A stretch of 10,240 nucleotides of DNA from Baffinella frigidus (taxonomy: Eukaryota > Cryptophyceae > Cryptomonadales > Baffinellaceae). Of the stretch, positions 1 to 5,987 are shown one piece after another. The DNA is taken from assembly GCA_026770585.1 (NCBI GenBank), contig MU646407.1:713926-724165 (forward strand), read 5' to 3'. The stretch's first letter is position 1, and each line of letters opens with the position of its first letter. The position numbers and the translations under genes were made by a program. The notes beneath the pieces are model-generated. The model searched no databases. It worked only from the letters and a program-made list of their open reading frames with translations, and had not been told where the DNA came from.

Positions 1-12
1 GGTTTGCCATAC

Positions 13-132
13 ACCCTACACCCTGCACCCTGCACCCTACACCCTGCACCCTACACCCTACACCCTGCACCCTACACCCTACACTCTGCACTCTACACCC
101 TACACCCTGCACCCTACACCCTACACCTTACA
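13..132. repeat. CCCTACA/CCCTGCA heptamer array
   Basis: About seventeen tandem 7-base units alternate between CCCTACA and CCCTGCA, a variant of the CCCTAAA telomere unit. The heptamer register is kept almost without slips. The long open frame through it only reflects the repeat. Confidence 0.9.
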
Positions 133-175
133 ACCGAAATACGACACACGAAACACGAAACACGGAACCCTAGAG

Positions 176-204
176 GAGGAAGAGTCTGCCCGCCGCGTGT
201 CGTG
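176..204 (+). CDS. Tentative exon 1 of the window, anoctamin-like gene
   Basis: A 29-nt exon candidate lies between an AG at 174-175 and a GT at 205-206. It stands out as non-repetitive sequence between two heptamer arrays. Its frame reads EEESARRVS and ends in TG, which the first base of the next exon completes to TGG (Trp). An acidic then Arg-rich stretch leading into a hydrophobic helix fits the cytosolic approach to the third helix in anoctamins. The acceptor is GAG rather than the CAG used by most other exons here, and the exon is very short, so the 5' boundary is uncertain and it could be intronic. Confidence 0.4.
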
Positions 205-207
205 GTA

Positions 208-308
208 GACCCGACACCCGGAACCCGAAATCTGGTACCCGACACCCGACACCCGACACCCGAAACCCGAAACCCGACACCCGACACCCGACACCCGACA
301 CCCGACAC
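208..308. repeat. CCCGACA/CCCGAAA heptamer array
   Basis: Tandem 7-base units follow tentative exon 1, mostly CCCGACA with some CCCGAAA. The register is the same as in the first array but the unit differs, as if each array had been homogenised separately. Confidence 0.88.
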
Positions 309-309
309 A

Positions 310-499
310 TGAAGTACAAACAAACGAACACCAACCCACGGGGGTCCCCCCAAACGAACACCAACCCACACGGGTAAACACAAACACAAAACACAAAACA
401 CGAACCATACACCATAGAACCGAAACAAAAAACACGAAATTCGAAACCTGACCCCCAAACCCCAAACTCCACACACCAAACCCTAAACCCTAAACCCCC
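310..499. repeat. A/C-rich tract with a 30-bp tandem duplication and CCCTAAA units
   Basis: CAAACGAACACCAACCCAC occurs at 321-339 and again at 351-369. A/C-rich degenerate heptamers follow and end in CCCTAAACCCTAAACCCC next to the exon 2 acceptor. Confidence 0.75.
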
Positions 500-505
500 A
501 CCCAG

Positions 506-555
506 GTTCGCGCACGTCGGCATCCACATGGCAGTCATTCTGCTCCTCCTCGCGG
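506..555 (+). CDS. Exon 2: start of a transmembrane helix
   Basis: The acceptor CAG sits at 503-505, directly after a run of CCCTAAA heptamers, and the donor GT is at 556-557. The frame reads FAHVGIHMAVILLLLA with one leftover G. That G joins GA of the next exon to make GGA (Gly), so the helix continues as ILLLLAG-SAAVAV. In anoctamins the helix after the first re-entrant cytosolic loop has this hydrophobic character. The 50-nt exon has no nearby duplicate that I can see. Confidence 0.6.
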
Positions 556-571
556 GTACGCATAACCTGCA

Positions 572-800
572 AAACCCCAAATCCCAAACCCCAAACCCCA
601 AACCCCAAACCTCAAACCACAAACCTCAAACCCCAAACCCCAAACCCCGACCCCAACTTGAACCTGAACTCTGCAACCTTAACATTGAAAACCAAAACCC
701 AAAACCCAAAACCCAAACCCAAAACCCAAAATCCCAACCACCAAACCCACATTTCAAATCACAAATCACGACCCACAAACCAAAATCCACAAACCACAGA
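572..800. repeat. CCCCAAA to CCCAAAA heptamer tract
   Basis: The 5' part of the intron after exon 2 is nearly pure CCCCAAA, grading into CCCAAAA and then into degenerate A/C-rich sequence up to about 800. Confidence 0.85.
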
Positions 801-919
801 CCACACAAGCTTTTTCTATTACTAGTATGATCCAACTATCACTATTATTGCCCCAAAAGTTTTTTTGAGTATTGTTTTTTCCCGACAAGCAATTAGAGAA
901 CACTTTTACCTCCATACAG

Positions 920-999
920 AATCGGCGGGCGTGGCGGTCAACTTACGGATCGCGCGCGATGGAATGGGGGAGTTGACTTTCGGCGTGGTGGTTGCCTTT
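920..999 (+). pseudogene. Truncated duplicate of exon 3
   Basis: After CAG at 917-919 the sequence repeats exon 3 with a few differences, mostly synonymous or conservative, through GVVVAF. It then breaks into a G-rich 22-mer minisatellite at about 1000. The copied block also includes about 110 bp of intron before it: the motif ACTAGTATG.TCCAACT occurs near 823 and near 1101. It is therefore a segmental tandem duplication of intron plus exon, not retrotransposition. The acceptor would splice in phase from exon 2 (G|AA gives Glu), but there is no matching donor, so inclusion would soon meet a stop. Confidence 0.75.
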
Positions 1000-1083
1000 T
1001 GGGGGGTTGAAAATTACCTTGTGGGGGGTTGAAAATTACTTTTGAGGGGTTGAAAGTTTCCTTTGGGGGGTTGAAAATTACAC
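999..1083. repeat. 22-mer G-rich minisatellite, four units
   Basis: Four units of the form GGGGGGTTGAAAATTACYTT, each 20-23 bases, lie exactly between the truncated copy of exon 3 and the second copy of its upstream intron. They mark the junction of the tandem duplication. Confidence 0.85.
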
Positions 1084-1190
1084 AAATGATTTTAATTCTA
1101 CTAGTATGGTCCAACTTTCACTAATGTGGTCCAAAAAGGTAACTTTCGTTACCCCATAAGCATTAATAACACTTTTACCCCCCCCCGCAG

Positions 1191-1306
1191 GATCGGCGGC
1201 CGTGGCCGTCAACTTACGGATCGCACGTGATGGGATGGGGGAGTTGACTTTCGGCGTGGTGGTTGCCTTTGGCGTCTTCGAGGCGCTCCGCGTGCTCATA
1301 ACCCAG
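1191..1306 (+). CDS. Exon 3: membrane helix ending in the LITQ segment
   Basis: The exon follows a C-run and CAG at 1188-1190 and ends in CCCAG before GT at 1307. After the GGA junction codon it encodes SAAVAVNLRIARDGMGELTF, then GVVVAFGVFEALRVLITQ, and ends in phase 0. Anoctamins have a helix followed by a conserved stretch of the type 'Y..lA..LT..E..R', and FEALRVLITQ|VQQERRSFG matches that spacing across the junction. A near-identical but 3'-truncated copy lies upstream at 920-999. This copy keeps the complete donor, so it is the functional candidate. Confidence 0.7.
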
Positions 1307-1438
1307 GTTCGTAGATCATGTTGGTGTCCATCTAACATCAAAGTCAACTATCTCCCTACACAACTCACACCTCATCTCCAAAAGTGGATGATTCGCCGTA
1401 CGGATGATAGAAAGACCCCGGGGCGTGCCCTCCCGCGT

Positions 1439-1555
1439 ACCAACATACGGACTTCGAAGGTATTTTGAATAACCCATAAGCGATAAGAGATAGGACCCTA
1501 CGGCAGGCAATCTGTAGGGACATGGGGGGGGTTCCTACGGATAAGGTAACGGAAA
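1439..1555 (+). mobile_element. Inverted-repeat element family B, copy 1 (right end missing)
   Basis: CGGACTTCGAAGG, TTTTGAATAACCC, a GACCCTACGG core, GTAGGGACATGGGG and TTCCTACGGATAAGG occur in the same order as in the complete copy at 9048-9209 (reverse strand). The copy stops after GTAACGGAAA, so the right terminal repeat is lost. It has no coding capacity, as expected of a MITE-like non-autonomous element. Confidence 0.75.
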
Positions 1556-1590
1556 GTGTCTTAAATTTGCTGGTAACCCAGGAGCACCCG

Positions 1591-1743
1591 GAGCCCTCAT
1601 CTCAAATAGAGCTTTCTAGAAAGGGTTTCTGCCAACGAAATTTACTACACAATTTGATCATACTAGTAGCAGTAAAGGGTTTGTGTGGTAAATTTCGTTG
1701 GAGTGACACCCTTTTTAGAAAGGATTTTTTGAGATTAGCCCTC
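1591..1743. mobile_element. Foldback element with ~55-bp imperfect inverted arms
   Basis: The left arm contains CCAACGAAATTTACTACACA and AGAAAGGGT. The right arm contains TGTGTGGTAAATTTCGTTGG and ACCCTTTTTAGAAAGG. The arms begin at GAGCCCTCATCTCA and end at TGAGATTAGCCCTC, with about 40 bp between. It is non-coding and typical of a foldback MITE; no clear target duplication was seen. Confidence 0.75.
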
Positions 1744-1778
1744 GAGGGCTTCGGGGTTGATGTTTTGGGCGCAGAGAT

Positions 1779-1989
1779 CCACTTGAGGCTAGAAATGTGA
1801 CTATTTTAAAAGTTTTAACCTTACAAGTCCTTTACAAGTGAAGGGATGTGTAGTAATTTTCACCCAAATGGTCAGATTATATGCCCCACCAGCTCGAATT
1901 CGAGCGGGTCGGTGACCAAACCCGCCCGTGACTGGTACAAAGTTTAACAATCCCAGATTTAAAATGCTCCCCTTCTCAGCCTCGAGTGG
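1779..1989 (+). mobile_element. MITE-like element family A, copy 1
   Basis: The ends CCACTTGAGGCT and AGCCTCGAGTGG are terminal inverted repeats. The element is flanked by GATC on both sides (1776-1779 and 1989-1992), a candidate 4-bp target duplication. The interior matches copy 2 at 2357-2564 in reverse orientation over most of its length, including GACCAAACCCGCCCG and ACAAGTCCTT. The centre holds the palindrome GCTCGAATTCGAGC. It is non-coding. Confidence 0.8.
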
Positions 1990-2356
1990 ATCAGGGATGA
2001 GCACTCCTGCGTGCGTGAGATTGTTAGAGCGGTTGCAGCCAAACTTGGCCGATTTGCCGGAAAGAGACATTTCCTGAAATTGAGGATATTTGCACCAGAA
2101 ATCATCTATCAAAATCGCGTCTTAATTTCCTACTTACTCCAGTGTCACATCAAACTAATCAGCCTGAGTACATCCAGGCTCTCGCTCAAGTGCCGTTCAC
2201 AACCCGATCTAACTTGGCAAACCCGATTACGGAATTGCGTAGGGTGCTACGGTATGCAACACGGTGCGGTGCCAGGGAACGCCGGAATTAGGTTGACGTG
2301 GAATTAGGTCGTCCACCCTTACCGTTTGCATCCTGATTTACCTTGGTGCGGGAGAC
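1990..2356. other. Unassigned intronic sequence between the inverted family A copies
   Basis: About 365 bp of ordinary-complexity sequence without a heptamer array, terminal repeat or exon-like block. One frame is open for 98 codons from 2011, but it starts inside element-flanking sequence and shows no motif, so I do not call a gene. It could be the internal part of a larger element bounded by the two inverted family A copies. Confidence 0.4.
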
Positions 2357-2564
2357 CCACTCGAGGCTGGAAGAGAGTATCTTAAATATGGGGTTGTTAA
2401 AATTTGTACCAGTCGCGGGCGGGTTTGGTCATGTAGCTCAGGGAATCCCCCGAGCTACGTGACCACACGCGACTATTCGTGTGAAAATTACGACAAAGCG
2501 GTCCACTTGTGAAGGACTTGCGAATTTAAAACTTTAAAATACTCATATTTCTAGCCTCGAGTGG
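2357..2564 (-). mobile_element. MITE-like element family A, copy 2 (inverted)
   Basis: The ends are CCACTCGAGGCT and AGCCTCGAGTGG. The reverse complement aligns with copy 1 nearly end to end. Its middle carries a 38-base hairpin (2427-2464) with arms GGTCATGTAGCTC and GAGCTACGTGACC, where copy 1 has a shorter palindrome. I see no clean target duplication (GACC against GTCG). Confidence 0.8.
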
Positions 2565-2589
2565 TCGCCGCCAGCTAGCGGCCCTGCGC

Positions 2590-2895
2590 AGGCCCAAACT
2601 CGCAACAAGTCGATTGTAACATCGGGGCCGCCGTACAAATTTACAACGTTGTAAATTTGTACCGTTCTAAAACATAACTCCCTGGTACTGAGTTGACATC
2701 GCCCTGAACGATTTAAAACGCGTGCGGGGATCTCCGACAGCTGGTGACGCGGGCGCTGCTCACACCCAAACTCGCTACAAATTGATTGTAGTCTGGGGAC
2801 CGCGGTACAAATTTACAATGCCCTGGTACTGAACGTTTTAAATTTACAACGCGCTGGTACTGAACGTTTTTTGCGGGGGACTCCGGCAGCTGTTT
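2590..2895. repeat. Imperfect ~172-bp direct repeat with a 30-bp palindrome
   Basis: CCCAAACTCGC begins at 2593 and again at 2765, each followed by a GATTGTA and GTACAAATTTACAA stretch. CTGGTACTGA occurs three times (2682, 2823, 2854), and CAGCTG-containing blocks occur at both ends. In the first unit GTACAAATTTACAAC is followed by its exact reverse complement (2633-2662). It is non-coding and may be a degraded element. Confidence 0.7.
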
Positions 2896-2954
2896 TCACA
2901 GGCGTTGCTCAACGTCCTCGCGCCCTTCGATGAGGCCTTCGAGGTTATGAGCCT

Positions 2955-3125
2955 CCTCCTCATCCTCATCCTCTCGCTTCTTTTTTGAAATTTACGTTTC
3001 TTGTTCTTCTTCTTCTTCTCTGTTTTAGTGTTATTCTTCGCCGTGTTCTTGTTCTTGTTCTTGTTCTTCTGCTTCTTCTCCTCCTTCTTCTTCTTTTTGT
3101 TTTTCTCCTCCTTCTTCTTCTTCAA
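2955..3125. repeat. TTC/TTG-rich polypyrimidine tract
   Basis: Runs of TTC, TTG and CTCC make the + strand almost purine-free for about 170 bp. The Lys/Glu-rich open frames on the complementary strand are artefacts of this composition. Confidence 0.85.
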
Positions 3126-3518
3126 GCCCCTCAAGCCTTGCATGGCGTGATAAAATAATCAAATTTACTGCTGCCACGCAAATGGCACTACGCAAAGCCT
3201 GACACACCATCAACTTCCACTTAGCAGCGAGCCAAGACCTTGTTGCCTTGAACTCAAGGTGAAATTCCGGTTAGGTTCCATGGCAATGGATAAGAATCTA
3301 GTACAAATAGTTTAGATGGACTGTATCCGTGAACCACCCGGTGCCTGCCAAGTGGTGAGCCTCCTCCGACGGTTGACCGATACGGGCAGGTTTTGTACCA
3401 AGACGGGGACGAGTCCGGGGAGGGTTCGAACCCCCAACCCCCAACACACAAAAACTAGACCCCATAATGTAAAATGTATAATAGTAGAAACCTTGAAAAT
3501 TAATTATAGACCCGGAAG
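3126..3518. other. Unassigned intronic sequence with a GGTTCGAACC palindrome
   Basis: This is ordinary-complexity sequence before exon 4. It contains GGTTCGAACC (3425-3434), which resembles the internal B box of RNA polymerase III genes, but a T-arm and acceptor stem cannot be paired around it. An open frame on the complementary strand (3254-3451, 65 codons) has no motif I recognise. It may be a dispersed repeat or a SINE remnant. Confidence 0.35.
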
Positions 3519-3521
3519 CAG

Positions 3522-3618
3522 GTGCAACAAGAACGAAGGAGTTTCGGGCAGCAGAAGGCGTACCTGCTCGACTTTGTCAACCACAACCTCGCCTTCCTCT
3601 ACGTCGCTCTCACTGCCG
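3522..3618 (+). CDS. Exon 4: FVN...FLYVA helix, the best anoctamin-like motif
   Basis: CAG at 3519-3521 precedes the exon and the donor GT is at 3619-3620. It encodes VQQERRSFGQQ, then KAY, then LLDFVNHNLAFLYVALTA, plus a leftover G. Anoctamins have a highly recognisable helix in which a Lys-aromatic start is followed by F.FVN....LFYIAF. The Phe-Val-Asn and Phe-Leu-Tyr-Val-Ala spacing here matches it. The QQERR segment corresponds to the charged stretch after the preceding helix. The exon is 97 nt and I see no convincing duplicate of it. Confidence 0.72.
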
Positions 3619-3624
3619 GTATAT

Positions 3625-3990
3625 GGGGTTGAGTTTTGGGCTAAAGCCCAGGGTTTGGAGTGTAGGGTTTGGGGTCATGGTTCGGGGTTTTCATGTCCGT
3701 TGGATTCTAGTCTTACCGCCGGTCTTCCTCCAGCGCTCGAAACCCAAAACCCGAAGACCCGAACCCAAAACCCAAAACTCTAAACCCAAAACCCAAAACT
3801 CTAAACCAAAAACCTAAAACTCTAAACCCAAAACCCAAAACTCTAAACCCAAAACCCAAAACCCAAAACCCAAAACCCCAATCTCCATATAAACCATGAA
3901 CCATAAACGATAAGCCGTCAACCATAAACCATACACCCTACACCCTACACCCTACACCCTACATCCCCAACCCCCAACCCTAAACCATAA
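3625..3990. repeat. G-rich then C-rich telomere-like arrays in the exon 4-5 intron
   Basis: The intron begins with GGGTTTGG-type units (about 3625-3690) and continues with CCCAAAA and CTCTAAACCCAAAA units (about 3738-3870), then CCCTACA (3937-3962) and CCCCAACCC. The two halves are complementary and could pair, bringing the splice sites together. Confidence 0.8.
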
Positions 3991-4012
3991 AACCCAAACC
4001 CAAACAACGCAG

Positions 4013-4094
4013 CGTTCGGCGACCCGCGTGACTTCGCATGGACGGCCCGGTGTTATCAAGACGACTGCCTCGCGGACATTCAGATCACCCTCTG
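4013..4094 (+). CDS. Exon 5: C...DC..D.QITLW loop into helix 6
   Basis: The acceptor is CAG at 4010-4012 and the donor is GT at 4095-4096. With the junction G|CG it reads A-FGDPRDFAWTA, then RCYQDDCLADIQITL, then TG, completed to Trp by the next exon. Anoctamins carry a conserved extracellular segment with two cysteines a few residues apart, followed by 'L..QL' as helix 6 begins. The pair C....C and the QITLWCVVLAKS reading across the junction fit this. A damaged second copy lies downstream at 4237-4285. Confidence 0.68.
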
Positions 4095-4112
4095 GTATCC
4101 ATCCAACGCCGC

Positions 4113-4228
4113 GAGTCCTCTCCCTCTCTCTCTCTCTCTCTCCCTCCCTCTCTCCCTCTCCCTCTCTCCCTCTCCCTCTCTCCCGCTCTCCATCTCTCTC
4201 TCTCTCCCTCCCTCTCTCCCTCCCTCCT
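4113..4228. repeat. CT-rich tract between exon 5 copies
   Basis: Almost pure CT/CCCT sequence begins 18 bases after the exon 5 donor and ends at the edge of the truncated second copy. The Ser/Leu/Pro-rich frames here are compositional. Confidence 0.88.
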
Positions 4229-4236
4229 GCTCTCGG

Positions 4237-4285
4237 CGCGGTGTTATCAAGAAGACTGTCGCGCCGATACCCAGATCACCCTGTG
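4237..4285 (+). pseudogene. 5'-truncated duplicate of exon 5
   Basis: The copy begins at GCGCGGTGTTATC straight out of a CT-rich tract and encodes RCYQEDCRADTQITL followed by TG at a preserved donor, GT at 4286. The first ten or so codons and the acceptor of exon 5 are missing. Several substitutions are conservative (D/E, I/T), which suggests that the duplication is not very recent or that the copy was once selected. Read through, its frame stays open to a stop at 4346, but I see no acceptor that would place it in phase. Confidence 0.72.
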
Positions 4286-4394
4286 GTACCACCAACCATC
4301 CGAGCGGGAGCAAATCGACTTTTCCACCCACCTTGATTTGTACTAGAGGTTGCCGAATTCGTACAAATAGCTTTGTGCCTTTACCATTGACATT

Positions 4395-4637
4395 TCCTTC
4401 TCGCTCGCTCTCGCACTCTCTCTCTCTCCCTCCCCCCCCCCCCCCCCCATATTTCCTCTCCCTCGTCCTCACCCACCTACCCCACCTCTCAACCCTCTCA
4501 TCCCAGGTGCGTCGTGCATGACGCCCTGAACCCAAACCCCTCAGCCCCACACTCCAAACCCCCACACCCCAAACCCGAACTCTAAACCCTAAACGCTGAA
4601 TCCTGAACCCCAAACCCCAAACCCTAAACCCCAACCC
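4395..4637. repeat. CT tract, poly-C run and CCCTAAA/CCCCAAA units
   Basis: A CT-rich stretch with a C-run of about 17 bases (near 4432-4448) is followed by CCTCAACCCTCTC and then, from about 4527, by CCCAAACCCC-type heptamers reaching the acceptor of the first exon 6 copy. Confidence 0.82.
4507..4517 (+). pseudogene. Eleven-base stub of the exon 6 acceptor region
   Basis: CCCAG followed by GTGCGTCGTGC repeats the acceptor and the first bases of exon 6, then changes at once into CCCTGAACCC heptamers. It looks like a duplication breakpoint a few bases into the exon. Eleven bases plus the CAG could in principle be chance, so confidence is limited. Confidence 0.45.
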
Positions 4638-4639
4638 AG

Positions 4640-4696
4640 GTGCGTCGTACTAGCCAAGAGCGTGGCCTACCGAATCATCCACCTCCTGCTAGCGCT
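4640..4696 (+). pseudogene. 3'-truncated duplicate of exon 6 (copy 1)
   Basis: After CCCAG at 4639 the sequence encodes CVVLAKSVAYRIIHLLLAL, essentially identical to exon 6 at protein level. It then runs straight into a CCCTCT hexamer array at about 4697. The basic loop and the donor site are missing. The acceptor is intact and in phase from exon 5, so occasional mis-splicing into it is conceivable. Confidence 0.75.
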
Positions 4697-4916
4697 CTTT
4701 CCCTCTCCCTCTCCCTCTCCCTCTCCCTCTCCCTCTCCCTCTCCCTCTCCCTCTCCCTCTCCCTCTTTTTCTCCCTCTCTCTGTCTCTCCATCCCTCCCT
4801 CTTGCTATCTCTCTCTCTCGTCCACTCGCAATATCTATCCATCTATAAAAAACATCCCTCCCTGTTTCGATCTATCCCTGTCTCTCCCTCTCTCTCACAC
4901 ACACAAACACACACCC
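4697..4916. repeat. CCCTCT hexamer array grading into CT and CA repeats
   Basis: About eleven CCCTCT units begin exactly where exon 6 copy 1 is cut off. Degenerate CT sequence follows, then CACACACACAAACACACACC just before the intact exon 6 acceptor. Confidence 0.88.
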
Positions 4917-4922
4917 TGCCAG

Positions 4923-5033
4923 GTGCGTGGTGCTAGCCAAGAGCGTGGCGTACCGAATCATCCACCTCCTGCTAGCGTTCGTTCGACGCACGGCCGCCGC
5001 CCGCACCCGCTCTCTCCAACACCGTGCTCTCAG
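4923..5033 (+). CDS. Exon 6: helix 6 and following Arg-rich loop
   Basis: The acceptor is CCAG ending at 4922 and the donor is GT at 5034-5035. It completes TG|G and then reads CVVLAKSVAYRIIHLLLA, then FVRRTAAARTRSLQHRAL, ending in AG. In anoctamins helix 6 starts after the QL motif, carries Asn and Glu residues that bind Ca2+, and ends in a basic loop. Here the helix and basic loop are present, but the Asn and Glu positions look replaced by Arg/Ile and Leu in my hand alignment. Of four full or partial copies between 4640 and 5541, only this one has both splice sites. Confidence 0.7.
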
Positions 5034-5140
5034 GTCCCCTAACCCGTCTCGTGTAAACCCTGTTTCTGCCTCAAATTGCAAGGCTGGTTTTTTTAAAAAA
5101 CACCTGGTTGTTGTTGTAAACCTTGGACCCCCATGTGTTT

Positions 5141-5490
5141 AGGGTGTAGGGTGTAGGGTGTAGGGGGCTCCTGGCAGCCCTACCGAATCATCCACCTCCT
5201 GCTAGCGCTCGTCCGCCGCGCGGCCGCCGCCCGCACCCGCTCCTTCGAACACAGGGCTCTCAGGTCCAAAACCTCACCCTAAACCGTAAAACTATAAAAC
5301 CCCAAACCCGAAACCATAAGCCAGCCTCGGGGAGAAGGCTTTAGGGTCCAGGGTTTATGGGAAACGGCTTTATGGTTTGGAAGGGATGAGGGTGTAGGGT
5401 GTAGGGTGAAAGGTGTAGGGCGTAAGGCATAGGGTGTAGGTTGTAAGGTGTAGGGTGTAGGATGTGGGGCGTAGGGTGTAGGGCGCTCCT
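5141..5490. repeat. TGTAGGG (reverse CCCTACA) arrays flanking exon 6 copies 3 and 4
   Basis: GTGTAGGG units lie at 5141-5165 and again, longer and degenerate, at 5390-5485, each running directly into an exon 6 fragment. Between them, 5274-5325 holds C-rich CCCTAAAC and AACCCCAAACCC sequence. The units are the window's first array on the opposite strand. Confidence 0.82.
5179..5263 (+). pseudogene. 5'-truncated duplicate of exon 6 (copy 3)
   Basis: The copy encodes YRIIHLLLALVRRAAAARTR, then SFEHRAL, then AG before GT at 5264, so it keeps the donor and the whole basic loop but lacks the first helix codons. The 5' edge abuts GTGTAGGG heptamers and a short GCTCCTGGCAG stretch. The nearest AG (5176-5177) would put it out of phase after exon 5. 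The protein-level similarity to exon 6 is very high. Confidence 0.75.
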
Positions 5491-5541
5491 GATAGCGCTC
5501 GTCCGCCGCCCGCTCGTTCTCTCGAACACAAGGCACTCAAG
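5485..5541 (+). pseudogene. Decayed 3' fragment of exon 6 (copy 4)
   Basis: GATAGCGCTCGTCCGCCGCC followed by CTCTCGAACACAAGGCACTC is the second half of exon 6 with a deletion of the Ala-rich codons and an altered donor. It follows a TGTAGGG array directly, like copy 3, and shares the GCTCCTG junction sequence. It has no usable frame with the gene. Confidence 0.65.
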
Positions 5542-5559
5542 TGGACCCTACAACACAGC

Positions 5560-5767
5560 GCAGTCAACCCCCAACCCTGAACCTTGAACCCTGAACTCTG
5601 AACCCTGAACCCTGAACCCTGAACCCTAAAGACCAAATACCAAACCCCAAACCCCAAACCCCAAACCCACACCCTAAACTTTATACTTGAAACCCCAAAC
5701 CCCAAACCCCAAACCCCAAACCCCAAACCCCAAACCCCTCAACCCTAAACCCTAAACCCTAAACCCT
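5560..5767. repeat. CCCTGAA, CCCCAAA and CCCTAAA heptamer blocks
   Basis: Three dialects follow each other in blocks: CCCTGAA (about 5573-5628), CCCCAAA (about 5645-5735) and CCCTAAA (about 5740-5770), leading towards the exon 7 acceptor. Confidence 0.88.
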
Positions 5768-5804
5768 AAACCACACACCCTGAACTGAACATACACGGCC
5801 GCAG

Positions 5805-5880
5805 GAAAAAGAACGTGGAGTTGAGAGGGAGGGCGAACGCGGGGCCCTTGGCGCTGAGTCAGAACAAGGCCTTGCAGCAG
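5805..5880 (+). CDS. Exon 7: charged cytosolic loop after helix 6
   Basis: The acceptor is GCAG ending at 5804 and the donor is GT at 5881. AG|G gives Arg, then KKNVELRGRANAGPLAL, then SQNKALQQ, ending in phase 0. It is hydrophilic and basic at its start, as expected for the cytosolic loop between helices 6 and 7 in an anoctamin. It carries no diagnostic motif itself, so it is supported by phase, position and the duplicated 3' end at 5964-5987. Confidence 0.6.
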
Positions 5881-5963
5881 GTGCTCCAAAGTACGCAGTA
5901 TCCCTTAAGTGGCCAGTAGGCTCATGCGCCCTACGGTAGGGCCCTAGGACCTGCCTAGGGCCC

Positions 5964-5987
5964 AGTCAAAACAAGGCCTTGCAGCAG
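5964..5987 (+). pseudogene. Duplicate of the last 24 bases of exon 7 with its donor
   Basis: AGTCAAAACAAGGCCTTGCA and the following GCAG|GTGC repeat the last eight codons of exon 7 and its donor with a single G/A difference, 107 bp downstream. It is preceded by a perfect 10-bp stem hairpin (5939-5963). Without an acceptor it can only act as a competing donor, not as an exon. Confidence 0.7.

Noticed and set aside
13-132. True chromosome end
   Set aside because: The units are variant heptamers, similar arrays recur throughout the window on both strands, and gene sequence lies beyond them. A subtelomeric position remains possible.
4-312. 102-codon open frame at the window start
   Set aside because: It is a translation of CCCTACA and CCCGACA heptamers, with several overlapping frames on both strands open for the same reason.
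2844-3213. Lys/Glu-rich frames on the complementary strand
   Set aside because: They are caused by the TTC/TTG polypyrimidine tract and lack any other support.
3350-3450. tRNA gene at GGTTCGAACC
   Set aside because: The T-stem has mismatches and no acceptor or anticodon stem can be paired on either strand.
3690-3735. Second copy of the exon 4 end (TTACCGCCGGTCTTCC)
   Set aside because: Similarity to TCACTGCCGGTAT is limited to about ten bases around a GT and could be chance.
4080-5042. Long Ser/Leu/Pro- and Arg/Glu-rich frames on both strands
   Set aside because: They are translations of CT and CCCTCT tracts. Only the short stretches outside the tracts match exon copies.
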